64,000 bases of DNA from Mesorhizobium prunaredense (lineage in GTDB: Bacteria; Pseudomonadota; Alphaproteobacteria; Rhizobiales; Rhizobiaceae). Location of the stretch: contig NZ_FTPD01000017.1 of the NCBI RefSeq assembly GCF_900156895.1, positions 168,094-232,093 of the forward strand, read 5' to 3'. Made by a program: the position numbers and the translations under genes. The notes beneath the pieces are model-generated. The model did not search any database. It was not told the DNA's origin and saw only the letters and a list, made by a program, of their open reading frames with translations. Shown here in pieces: positions 47,221-56,016 of the stretch (position 1 is the first letter of the stretch; each line of letters opens with the position of its first letter).

Positions 47221-47409
47221 AAGCTCCAGGCCGGCCTTCAGGAGGCTTGATAAGCGCTCGACGAACTTGCGGTCGCGCCAGTCTGCACTGACTCCCTCGA
47301 AGCCCGCCTGAGCAATTTTCTCGATGTTCTGCTCAAGCGTAAGCTCAGGATGTTGGGCGCTGCGAAGCTCCATAGCCCACAGCGATTGAAAAATCAGAAG
47401 ATCTTGCAT
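47221..47409 (-). pseudogene. TIM-barrel isomerase, N-terminal fragment (other half at 46130-46717)
   Basis: From an ATG at 47409 the minus strand reads MQDLLIFQSLWAMELRSAQH, then LTLEQNIEKIAQAGFEGVSA and FVERLSSLLKAGLEL, the first strand and helices of a sugar-phosphate isomerase/epimerase barrel. The similarity stops at GLEL, where AGCTT lies on this strand at 47225-47221. The plus-strand fragment resumes after AAGCT at 46125-46129. The start ATG overlaps the end of the ferredoxin-reductase frame, so the two were probably one operon. Confidence 0.7.
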
Positions 47410-47956
47410 GTTCTTGCCTTGCCTGAATCAGTTCCCGCAGGTCAGAAGCTGCCCGGACCGCCTCCGGGGTGGGCGAAATGCCTCGTTGGAGCATGACGGA
47501 GCCTATGCGCACAGCCTTGGCCACGAGGCCGATGGGACCGTAACCGGAAACCGCGGCAAGCATTCCCGGAGCATCATAGTGAAAGGCAACCAGCGCCCCC
47601 ATGCCGAGCGGCCGAAGGGCAATCGTTTGATCCGGTGAGGGCAGTCCCGCAGCCTGGACTACTTTGTCGAATTGATCCGACCACATCCACGGCACCGTCT
47701 GGTAGGCCGTTTTGATGCCCAGCATGTTCTTGGCGACAATATCTCCTTGATCTTCGGCGTTTTTCCAGCACTCCAGGCGGAGCGGACGCTCCATGCCTGC
47801 GCGACGTATGCAACTTGCGTCGCCAGCCGCGAAGATCGACGGGTCAGTGGTACGCAAATACTCGTCCACGACCACCCCGTTGTCCACCTCTAGGCCGCTT
47901 GCCTCTGCTAGGGCCGTTTCCGGCGTCACGCCGATTGCAATCAGGAGCACGTCACA
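47345..47956 (-). pseudogene. FAD-dependent ferredoxin-NAD(P)+ reductase, C-terminal half
   Basis: About 200 residues remain: LLIAIGVTPETALAEASGLE, VDEYLRTTDPSIFAAGDASC (the second FAD-contacting motif), RLECWKNAEDQGDIVAKNML, and the reductase C-domain VPWMWSDQFDKVVQAAGLP, then FHYDAPGMLAAVSGYGPIG. These match putidaredoxin/rhodocoxin-reductase-like proteins. The N-terminal FAD and NAD domains (about 200 residues) are absent beyond 47956, where similarity stops abruptly. The gene was probably followed directly by the TIM-barrel gene, whose start lies inside its tail. Confidence 0.8.
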
Positions 47957-48275
47957 GGCTATATTTTCGCCGGATGCTGAAGATGGAAATTACCGAGCTT
48001 TTAACTCCGGTTCGCGACAATGACATTGAGACATCGGTTATATCCAGCGAAAATATATAAGTTTTATTGGAGGAGAATATTCGCAAAGCTGCAACAGTAG
48101 CGTGCAGTTGAAGCGGAGATATTATTATTCAAAGTGCGTGGTCGGCTCAGTAGAGGGGGTTGCGGCCGATATTTGATTAATCCAATTACGAACGCCTGCG
48201 GGCTTTGGCCACGGCCCTTCGGCGTTGCCGCTCTGGCCTGCCGCTTGAGTTCTATTCGGCATAAGAGGCCGCGAG
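47957..48275. other. Spacer between gene fragments
   Basis: No gene is seen. It is AT-rich between 47980 and 48130. A worn plus-strand peptide near 48190-48270 may be an earlier part of the ABC ATPase remnant that follows. Confidence 0.35.
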
Positions 48276-48690
48276 CGCGATAAAGCGGGTCGCCGAGCTG
48301 CTCAACGAGATTGAGAGAGGCAAGGGGTTCCTCGACCGCTATTCGGCCGAGCTTTCCGGCTGCCAGCCAGAAACAGCGCGTCTTGCATTGCTCGTTCGCT
48401 CGCCGCCCAACCGAAGCTGATCACCTGCGACGAGGTGACGTCGGTGCTCGACCCGCTGGTTGCTCGCAGCGTCCTCAAGCTGCTGCTCGATCTGCCGAAA
48501 ATCGAGAACGTGACCTGCCTCTTCATTAGTTTCGCGACGGTGAACTCGATCGTTGATTCATCGCGGTGAGCGGCGAGCGTGGTGCGCTACGGCTCTAATA
48601 GCAAAGTGCTGACGCCACGCTTCGACGCCTATACCGACCTGGTGGTGTCCTCAGTGCCCGAAATGGAGCTCGGCGAGCTGGAAAGGAACG
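48276..48690 (+). pseudogene. Peptide-type ABC transporter ATP-binding protein remnant
   Basis: Across frames the plus strand reads RYSAELSG (ABC signature, damaged), QRV.., then RPKLITCDEVTSVLDPLVAR around Walker B, SVLKLLLDLPKIENVTCLFIS, and, after another shift, SKVLTPRFDAYTDLVVSSVP, EMELGELE. This is the C-terminal half of an OppF/DppF-type ATPase. The Walker A half is gone and at least three frameshifts occur. It probably once served the family-5 binding protein encoded at 49399, whose permease genes are also absent. Confidence 0.7.
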
Positions 48691-49398
48691 GTAGGGCTGA
48701 CTTATGGAGAGTGCAGGGAGATGAGCGCACTGATGCGTGGCCCGGACAGAGCGCGATATCGACGGTAGTGCTGTGCGGGTTGGCGCCGTGGCCTTTTAAT
48801 CGAACCGTTTCGATCACCTGTGAGGCCTGGGCGATTGGGTCGAGCGTCTCCTCGCTTGTGGAAGCAGATTTGTGCGATGAGGGAGCCGTCGGGCGCCCAG
48901 CCGTCGGCTTGGGGCTTCGACCATTTCGTCGTTGCCTTCCCAGCAGAAAGTCGTCCTGATTGCCGTCGCCGGCGCCAAAGATCTCCCCGGTGACGCAGCC
49001 GAAGGCGGGTCGGAGACTATCGCGACCTGAGGGAGCCCGCTTGATCCAGTTCGCAACCAACAGCTCCGCCCGCGGCTGGCGAGGCTCATGCCTGCACCGC
49101 CAGCAGGTTGGGGCAAGCGGACCAGACTCTAGGCGCCAGGTCCAGGGTGAAGGCAAACTTGACCGTTCGCGGATCGGAGCACTCAAGCAGCCTGATCAGC
49201 TTCACTTCGCTAGCGTTCGTTCCTTACCATAACCAAAGTCGCGGTTATGCGTGCGCAGCAGAAGAACGCCGATTTGCTGCGTTGCAAGGCCAAATTTGAG
49301 TACGGTTGACGAATTCCCCGCCCTATCATTCAGTTTATAGAAGGCGCCAGAGCCGCATCGTTTGCGCTTCGGGCGCAGCTGAACAAAGGGAGGTATCC
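48691..49398. other. Stretch without a supported gene
   Basis: A 185-codon minus-strand frame at 48629-49186 has no recognisable domain and overlaps the ABC remnant, so I do not call it. A short motif around 49260-49290 (AACGCCGATTTGCTGCGTTG) resembles one at 27270-27290, near the IstB scrap, and may be IS debris. The ribosome site GGGAGG at about 49387 belongs to the next gene. Confidence 0.35.
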
Positions 49399-50982
49399 AT
49401 GTCGCAGGAACTCGACCATCTCAGCCGTCACGTATGTCGCGGCGGGCTAAGCCGCCGTGAATTTCTCGGCCGTGCGGCCGCGCTGGGCGTCAGCGCCACC
49501 TTCGCCAATTCCCTTCTTGCCAGTGCTGCACTTGCCGAGGGGCCCGTTCGGGGAGGGATCATCAAAGGCGGTATTAATGGCGGTGAAGCCACCCAAAACC
49601 TTGATCCCGCCAATTTTGTGACGGCGATGGTCAACTTCGGCAAGTGTTGGGGCGAGTATCTTGTGGCGATGGGGCCTAACGGCACACTGGAACATCGCCT
49701 TGCCGAGGAGATCGGCTCTTCCAGCGACGCTAAGGTCTGGACCTTCAAGATTCGTCAGGACGTGGAATTCCACAACGGCAAGACTGTAACGGCGCAAGAC
49801 GTTGTGGCGACACTGGAACGGCATTCCGACGAAAAATCGAAGTCGGGTGCGAAAGGGATCTTGCAGAACATCGAGGGCCTCAAGGCCGACGGCCGGAATG
49901 TCATTATTACTCTCAAGGAGCCGAACGTCGATCTGCCGTACCTGATGACGGACTTTCATCTCGTCATTCAGCCCAACGGAGGCAAGGATAATCCGGCCGA
50001 AGGCATAAGTGCCGGACCGTACAAAGTAACGGTCAACGAGCCCGGCAGACGGCACGGCGGCGAACGCTTCGCCAATTTCTGGCAGCCCGACAAAATGGGC
50101 TTCGCCGATCAGGTTGAGCTTTTTATCATCAACGATGACACCGCCCGCATCTCCGCGCTGCAGGGCGGCCAAGTTCACATCGTAAACATGGTTCAGCCCA
50201 AGATCGTCGATCTGGTCAAGCGTGTGCCCAACTTAAAAATCGAGACCACATCGGGGCCGGGCCATTATGTTTACGACATGTTTTGCGATACGGCGCCGTT
50301 CGACAACAGGGATTTGAGGATGGCCCTCAAGCTGGCCGTCGACCGCCAGGAAATGGTGGACAAGATCCTTCGGGGCTACGGTACTGTTGGTAACGACTTT
50401 CCAATCAACTCATCCTACCCGTTATTCCCTGACGACGTTGAACAGCGCCAGTTCGATCCGGACAAGGCCAAGTTCCACTACAAGAAGTCGGGTCACAGTG
50501 GACCGATCCTTTTGCGCACGTCGGACGTTGCCTTTCCGGGCGCCGTCGATGCGGCGCAGCTTTATCAGCAGAGCTGCACCAAGGCCGGCATCACCCTGGA
50601 GGTCAAGAAGGAGCCGAGCGATGGCTATTGGTCGCAAGTTTGGATGAAACAACCCTTCTGCAACACCTTCTGGTTGGGGCGTCCAACGCAGGACCAAATG
50701 TATTCCACCACTTATTTCTCGAAGGCGCCCTGGAATGAAACACACTTCTTCAATGAGAAGTTCGACAAACTTCTCAGCGAGGCGCGTGCCGAACTCGACC
50801 AGGACAAGCGCAAGAACCTCTATCGCGAGATGGCCCTCATTGTTCGGGATGAGGGCGGGGTGATCGTTCCGATGTTCAACCAATCCATTGACGCGACTTC
50901 GGACAAGATCGGCGGATATGGCGGCGGACGCAGCGAGCTGATGGACGGCTACGCGTTCGCTAAATGCTGGCTCAAGGCATGA
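49399..50982 (+). CDS. ABC transporter substrate-binding protein, family 5, Tat-exported
   Basis: This 527-residue periplasmic binding protein is of the dipeptide/oligopeptide (SBP_bac_5) family. A twin-arginine signal is seen at about 17-50 (LSRREFLGRAAALGVSAT, cleavage near AALAEG). The mature domain shows WTFKIRQDVEFHNGKTVTAQ DVVATLERH, the hinge EGISAGPYKV, RMALKLAVDRQEMVDKIL-like DLRMALKLAVDRQ, and GGVIVPMFNQSID near the end. The ATG at 49399 has GGGAGG upstream; the open frame before it is unconserved. Its partner permeases are missing and only a broken ATPase lies upstream, so it is an orphan unless it works with a transporter elsewhere. From memory, y4tO of NGR234 is of this family. 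Confidence 0.87.
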   Translation: MSQELDHLSRHVCRGGLSRREFLGRAAALGVSATFANSLLASAALAEGPVRGGIIKGGINGGEATQNLDPANFVTAMVNFGKCWGEYLVAMGPNGTLEHRLAEEIGSSSDAKVWTFKIRQDVEFHNGKTVTAQDVVATLERHSDEKSKSGAKGILQNIEGLKADGRNVIITLKEPNVDLPYLMTDFHLVIQPNGGKDNPAEGISAGPYKVTVNEPGRRHGGERFANFWQPDKMGFADQVELFIINDDTARISALQGGQVHIVNMVQPKIVDLVKRVPNLKIETTSGPGHYVYDMFCDTAPFDNRDLRMALKLAVDRQEMVDKILRGYGTVGNDFPINSSYPLFPDDVEQRQFDPDKAKFHYKKSGHSGPILLRTSDVAFPGAVDAAQLYQQSCTKAGITLEVKKEPSDGYWSQVWMKQPFCNTFWLGRPTQDQMYSTTYFSKAPWNETHFFNEKFDKLLSEARAELDQDKRKNLYREMALIVRDEGGVIVPMFNQSIDATSDKIGGYGGGRSELMDGYAFAKCWLKA

Positions 50983-51170
50983 CCCCCATGGGTTGTCAGC
51001 TTGACATCGGTCGGCGTTAGGGCGGGGGTCGACCGGGTTTTGCTCTAATTGTCGGCCGCTTTCACCAGATGACCGGTCTGACGCCGCCCAGTTGCCAACA
51101 AGGGAGCTACTCATGCCGAATACCTTTTGGACCTGTCCTATCCCTTTCATTCGGCCACTAAGGTTCGACA

Positions 51171-52757
51171 ATGGAATTTGACTACATCGTCGTAGGGTCC
51201 GGCAGTGCTGGATCGCCAGTTGCCGCGCGTTTAGTGGAGAAAGGCGCTCGCGTTCTACTGCTCGAAGCCGGTAAACGGGAGAAGCTCCGCATCACGCGAA
51301 TCCCAGCATCGTCAGTGCACACTGTCGGCAATCAGCGCTATGACTGGGCGTATATTTCGGAGCCGGATCCAACGCGTCATGGGCTCCAAGAATTATGGCC
51401 GCGGGGCCGCGTGCCAGGCGGCTCGTCCGCTATTAATGGTATGATTTTCGTCAGAGGCGCCCAGACCGACTTTGACGCTTGGGAAGAGCTCGGCAATAAC
51501 GGATGGGGCTGGAATTCCGTACTGCCTTACTTTCGCAAGATGGAAACGGCTGACAAATATACGGAAAATGACGCCTATCGAGGGGGTATGGGCCCACTGC
51601 GGGTTTCGACTGTGCGTTGGCGCGTTCCGGTTTCCCAAACGTTTATCGACAGCTTTGTGAATTTAGGCGTTCCACTAAACCCTGACTTAAACGGACCCTC
51701 GCATGAGGGAGTAGCTTGGAATCAAGGCTCCACGAAAAACGGCCTGCGCCATTCAGCTTTCGACGCATACATAGAGCCGCTGCAGAAGAATCCCAATTTA
51801 GTGGTCATGGACGACGCTGTGGCCAGCAGTCTGGTCATGGAAGCGAACCGTGCAAAGGGCGTCATTTTTACGCGGGGTGGCCAGGCCTTGCGAGCAAGCG
51901 CGCGGCGCGGCGTCGTGCTGTCTGCCGGTGCTCTTAATTCGCCTCAAATCCTCATGCTGTCAGGAATTGGCGATCCTAGCGAACTCGCGAGGCATGGCAT
52001 AGAACCCGTTGTGGCCAGCCCGGAGGTCGGTCAAAACTTATTAGAGCATCCGTGCTTAACCGTCATCGCCGAGATGAATATCAAAACGGGAAATGCTTAC
52101 GCATCTGGACTTGGACGAGTGAGAGCGTTCGCAGAATGGGCTTTTGCGAGGAAAGGCGTGCTTACTGAGTCCTTGGCACAGGTTATAGCCTTCCTCAAGT
52201 CTACTCCTGATCAGAAAGTGCCCGATCTTCAATTCCATCTTTTGCCCTTTGGCTTTTTCATGAAGAATGGGCGGCGGCACGTCCCTCGACGAAACCTCGT
52301 GACGATCTATGCCAATGTAAACCATGCGAAGAGCAAGGGCCACGTTGCACTTCGATCAAATAATCCCCGAGACCCTATAGCTATTTATCCACGCCTGCTC
52401 GACCACCCCGACGACCTAAAAGGCGTTCTGCTCGGCCTAGATTGGGTTAGGCGGCTGGCATCGACACCACCATTTGGTAGTCATGTCCTCCAACTTATTG
52501 ACGTCCCGCCCCAAGAGGCCGGGATTGAGGCGGACGAAAGATATGTACGCGCCGCAACCGGGCCAGCTTACCACCCTGTTGGGACTTGTCGCATGGGTAT
52601 CGATGACCGGGCCGTTGTGACGCCAGACCTACGAGTGAGGGGAACTGAAGGCTTATGGGTTGCCGATGCGTCGATATTCCCAACACATATCGCAGGTAAC
52701 ACCAACGCGACGTCTATCATGATCGGTGAGCGCGCAGCAGACCTAATCCAGCCCTAG
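51171..52757 (+). CDS. GMC-family FAD oxidoreductase (choline dehydrogenase-like)
   Basis: This 528-residue flavoprotein is distinct from the GMC pair at 18.6 and 29.1 kb. The FAD fold is FDYIVVGSGSAGSPVAARLV at about 2-21. The first signature is VPGGSSAINGMIFVRGAQTD, the second GALNSPQILMLSGIGDP. The active-site His is in YHPVGTCRMG and the Asn in GNTNATSIMIGERA. Family members oxidise choline, alcohols or sugar derivatives and feed electrons to a membrane acceptor or oxygen. An aldehyde dehydrogenase gene follows 150 bp downstream on the same strand, which fits an alcohol to aldehyde to acid sequence. Confidence 0.9.
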   Translation: MEFDYIVVGSGSAGSPVAARLVEKGARVLLLEAGKREKLRITRIPASSVHTVGNQRYDWAYISEPDPTRHGLQELWPRGRVPGGSSAINGMIFVRGAQTDFDAWEELGNNGWGWNSVLPYFRKMETADKYTENDAYRGGMGPLRVSTVRWRVPVSQTFIDSFVNLGVPLNPDLNGPSHEGVAWNQGSTKNGLRHSAFDAYIEPLQKNPNLVVMDDAVASSLVMEANRAKGVIFTRGGQALRASARRGVVLSAGALNSPQILMLSGIGDPSELARHGIEPVVASPEVGQNLLEHPCLTVIAEMNIKTGNAYASGLGRVRAFAEWAFARKGVLTESLAQVIAFLKSTPDQKVPDLQFHLLPFGFFMKNGRRHVPRRNLVTIYANVNHAKSKGHVALRSNNPRDPIAIYPRLLDHPDDLKGVLLGLDWVRRLASTPPFGSHVLQLIDVPPQEAGIEADERYVRAATGPAYHPVGTCRMGIDDRAVVTPDLRVRGTEGLWVADASIFPTHIAGNTNATSIMIGERAADLIQP

Positions 52758-52908
52758 CGAAGTGCGAGACGCGTCAGAGCCACTGAGCGATAAAAAATCG
52801 AATGAGCACTCCTGAGTAAGAGCGAGGCTGTCCAGATCCGGTCTGTATTCATATCGGAGTTGCGGAGTTTCGTTCCGGCCAAGGTGCAAAGATAATACTG
52901 AGCGAGAT

Positions 52909-54339
52909 ATGCAGCACGTACGACAACATTACATAGATGGAGACTGGGTCGACCCATTGGACCCAACTCTCCTGGACGTGATTGATCCTTCATCGGAGCA
53001 ACTCATTACTCGCATCGCCGGTGGCGGCCCCAGGGACGTCGACCGCGCCGTGGCAGCTGCTCGCAAAGCTTTCCCTCTATTTTCTACAACCACGCCGCCA
53101 CAACGACTGGAGTTGCTGCGGGCAGTCCTCTCAGAATATGAGAGGCGACGGGAAGACATCGCTGAGGTCCTTTCCACGGAAATAGGTGCGCCTTTCCAAA
53201 TCGCTCGTAAGTGGCAATTGGCGTTGGCTGAACTCAGAAGTGTCATAGAGGTTCTGGAACACTATCAGTTCGAGGAATTGCAAGGGTCAACCAAGATTGT
53301 CCGAGAACCGATCGGAGTCGTAGGGTTGATCACGCCTTGGAATTGGCCGATCGGCCAGATAATAATGAAGGTTGCTCCGGCACTCGCTGCAGGATGCACA
53401 ATGGTGCTTAAACCTTCCGAGGTGGCTCCTTTGAACGCGATCATCTGGTCCGAAATTATGCATTCTGCAGGGGTCCCCGCAGGCGTCTATAACATGGTCC
53501 AAGGGGAAGGCGCAGTTGTGGGCGAAGCGATGTCGGCCCATCCAGGAATAGATATGATGTCTTTTACCGGTTCCACCCGGGCTGGCATCCTCATTGCTCA
53601 GTCGGCCGCAAAAACCGTCAAGCGTGTAGCGCAGGAGCTTGGAGGAAAATCGGCGAATATCCTGTTGCCTGACGCGGATTTTGAAAGTGCCGTGACGAAG
53701 GGCGTGCTTGGGGTGATGCGCAATAGCGGCCAAGCTTGTAGCGCGCCCACCCGCATGTTGGTGCCAGCAGAACGCCACGAGGAGGTGAAGAGGATTGCCA
53801 AGTCGGTCGCAGAAGGGTTGATCGTTGGGGATGTACGCGACCCTAAAACGAATGTGGGACCGGTGGTCAGCAAGAGTCAATTCGACAATGTTCAGCGCTT
53901 TATACGGGCTGGGATCGACGAGGGAGCAGATCTCGTTACCGGCGGCCCCGGCAGACCGGAGCATCTCAACCGAGGCTATTTCGTCCGCCCGACAGTATTT
54001 GCTAATGTCCACAATGACATGATCATTGCGCGCGAAGAGATTTTCGGGCCGGTTCTGTCAATTCTGCCATACCGGAATGAGGAAGAGGCGATCGACCTCG
54101 CGAACGATACGATCTTTGGCTTGGCGGCATATGTTCAATCGTCCGACCTTGCCCGCGCCCGCAGTGTGGCAGCCCGTATGCGAGCCGGCACTGTGCATAT
54201 CAACTACACAGCGCCCGACAGGGCCGCGCCATTCGGTGGCTATAAACAATCGGGGAATGGACGCGAAAATGGCAAGTGGGGCTTGGAGGAGTACCTCGAA
54301 GTGAAGGCGCTGCTCGGCTACGACGCCCCTTTGGCGTAA
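52909..54339 (+). CDS. NAD(P)+-dependent aldehyde dehydrogenase
   Basis: This 476-residue ALDH oxidises an aldehyde to its acid. The NAD-binding GVVGLITPWNWPIGQIIMKV (about 137-156), the catalytic Glu in RVAQELGGKSAN, and the nucleophilic Cys in NSGQACSAPTR are present, as is the REEIFGPVLSI motif. The start MQHVRQHYIDGDWVDP is normal for the family. It probably acts with the GMC enzyme upstream. A scrap of a very similar gene sits after DAO copy 1 at 22229-22310, so an ALDH of this lineage was once part of that module too. From memory, y4uC of NGR234 is an aldehyde dehydrogenase. Confidence 0.9.
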   Translation: MQHVRQHYIDGDWVDPLDPTLLDVIDPSSEQLITRIAGGGPRDVDRAVAAARKAFPLFSTTTPPQRLELLRAVLSEYERRREDIAEVLSTEIGAPFQIARKWQLALAELRSVIEVLEHYQFEELQGSTKIVREPIGVVGLITPWNWPIGQIIMKVAPALAAGCTMVLKPSEVAPLNAIIWSEIMHSAGVPAGVYNMVQGEGAVVGEAMSAHPGIDMMSFTGSTRAGILIAQSAAKTVKRVAQELGGKSANILLPDADFESAVTKGVLGVMRNSGQACSAPTRMLVPAERHEEVKRIAKSVAEGLIVGDVRDPKTNVGPVVSKSQFDNVQRFIRAGIDEGADLVTGGPGRPEHLNRGYFVRPTVFANVHNDMIIAREEIFGPVLSILPYRNEEEAIDLANDTIFGLAAYVQSSDLARARSVAARMRAGTVHINYTAPDRAAPFGGYKQSGNGRENGKWGLEEYLEVKALLGYDAPLA

Positions 54340-54685
54340 TCCGCGTCGCGTGGATGCGGACGGCGCGTCTCGGCATTGAGTCCAGCGCCTCGATCACGGT
54401 GCTCCCAGTTTTGCCGCCAGATCTGAGCAATCTCCGGACGTTTGCGACCGCCATCAATGGCACGGCAGAACCGCAGGCGCCAGGGTCGTGACCCGGATGC
54501 TTGGTAAGCACGGTGGGTATTGGTAGGGAACTGCCGCGACCAGGCGCGCCTTAATAAACAACTATTGGTGAGGTGAGGTGCCGCTCGCCGGCGTCCTCGG
54601 CGCATAAGCCAGCGCGGTCTAGGCTAGCTGCTATGTACAAATGAGTAGTGACCGACGTGCCGCCAGTCGTGCGCCTTCGAAGGTT
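54340..54685. other. Convergent intergenic stretch
   Basis: It lies between the ends of the ALDH and the second M24 gene. No gene or clear terminator is seen. Confidence 0.4.
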
Positions 54686-55864
54686 TCAGCGTTTGACATG
54701 GATCTCTCGCGGGAAGCTGGTCAGCGCCTCGCAGCCGTTCGTGGTGACGAGGATCGTTTCGCTCACTTCGATCCCCCAGCCATCCATCCACATGCCGAGG
54801 ATCGAGTGAAGGACATTGCCCGGTTTCAGAATCGTCTTATCCCCCTGGCGCAGGCTGATCGTGTGCTCGCCCCAGTCAGGCGGATAGGCCGCGCCGATCG
54901 AATAGCCAATGCGGGATTCCTTCTTCAGGCCGTAGCGCTGGATGACCTGGCGCCAGCTCGCCTCGATGTCCTCCGCCAAGACACCGGGCCTGATCGTAGC
55001 CAGCACTGCCTCCATGCCTTCGAGCACGGCCTTACCGGTGTCGCCGACCTTGGCTGGCATTGCGCCCAGCTGAAGCGTCCGCGCCAGACCTGCGGCATAG
55101 CGACGAACGACGCCGGCCAGCTCGAGCGCGACGGTTTCGTTGTGGCCAAAGCGACGATCGCTCCACATGATATGCGGCGCCGATGCATTTTCGCCACCCA
55201 GTATGGTCGGCGGCAGGGCGGTGATGTCGCCGGCGAAATCCGGCGAGCCAGCTACCTGAGCGGCCTGGATTTTGGCGATGGCGTCGCACTCGCGCACACC
55301 TGGCGCTATCACCTCATAGGCCGCGGTGACCGCCGCCTCGGCAAGACGCGAGGCTTTGCGTAGATAGCCGATCTCGGCTTCCGATTTGACGCTGCGGATC
55401 CAGTTCACCAGAAGGTCAGCATCGTGAAAGATTGCGTTGGGCAGCCCAGCGGTCAGCCGGGCATGCGCCTTGGCGGAATAGTAGTAGGCTTCAAGCTCGA
55501 TGCCGATATTGCGGCGCCCCCAGCCCTTCCTGTCGATCCATGCGGCAATCCAGTCCATCGGATGACGGTCGGCACGCTGGACATGATCTTCGGGAAAGCC
55601 GATGACGTTCTCGGGCTTCATCCAAGCCGTCAGCAACCCACCGGCGGCATCCATGGCGCGACCAATCCACACCGGCTCCTCGTCCGCGAGCGGGACCAGG
55701 ACCATTTGCGGTGTGTAAAACGACCAGCCGTCATAGCCGGTGATGTAGTGCTGGTTGGCGACGTCGTTGACGATTAGAAGATCGAGGTTGCGGCGCGCCA
55801 TTTCCGCCCGGATAGCGGAAAGCCTCCTCCGGTATTCGTCGGGGTGGAATGGTAATGGTATCAT
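54686..55864 (-). CDS. Creatinase/DoeA-like M24-family hydrolase (second member)
   Basis: This 392-residue relative of the protein at 38683 is about half identical by eye. It has LLIVNDVANQHYITGYDGWS in the N-domain and SRIGYSIGAAYPPDWGEHTI in the catalytic domain. The Asp metal ligands are again absent (TVALELAGVVRRYAAGLART), as in creatinase and DoeA. The ATG at 55864 is chosen because the family starts MIPLPFHPDEYRRRL and AGAGGAT lies upstream; the open frame extends to 55957. It is the last gene of a minus-strand run: aldehyde dehydrogenase, aminotransferase, GlxA-type regulator, M24. It lacks the palindrome of the first copy, so its regulation differs. Confidence 0.87.
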   Translation of the reverse strand: MIPLPFHPDEYRRRLSAIRAEMARRNLDLLIVNDVANQHYITGYDGWSFYTPQMVLVPLADEEPVWIGRAMDAAGGLLTAWMKPENVIGFPEDHVQRADRHPMDWIAAWIDRKGWGRRNIGIELEAYYYSAKAHARLTAGLPNAIFHDADLLVNWIRSVKSEAEIGYLRKASRLAEAAVTAAYEVIAPGVRECDAIAKIQAAQVAGSPDFAGDITALPPTILGGENASAPHIMWSDRRFGHNETVALELAGVVRRYAAGLARTLQLGAMPAKVGDTGKAVLEGMEAVLATIRPGVLAEDIEASWRQVIQRYGLKKESRIGYSIGAAYPPDWGEHTISLRQGDKTILKPGNVLHSILGMWMDGWGIEVSETILVTTNGCEALTSFPREIHVKR

Positions 55865-56016
55865 GTTGAGAAAATCCTCTTCTATCGCTCCCGGGTCGGC
55901 CCCAGAGCAAGCAGGAGTCGAGCCCGGTCTCGAACGTGACAATCGACACGAGCTCATCGACGTGAGCCCATCACCAACAACAGCGCCATAACTGATCTTC
56001 AGAGAACAACGCTCTG

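Noticed and set aside
48629..49186. A 185-codon minus-strand frame
   Set aside because: It has no recognisable family, overlaps the ABC ATPase remnant and has no convincing ribosome site.
53287..54012. A 241-codon open frame antisense to the aldehyde dehydrogenase
   Set aside because: It lies fully inside a well-conserved ALDH gene on the other strand and has no protein features.
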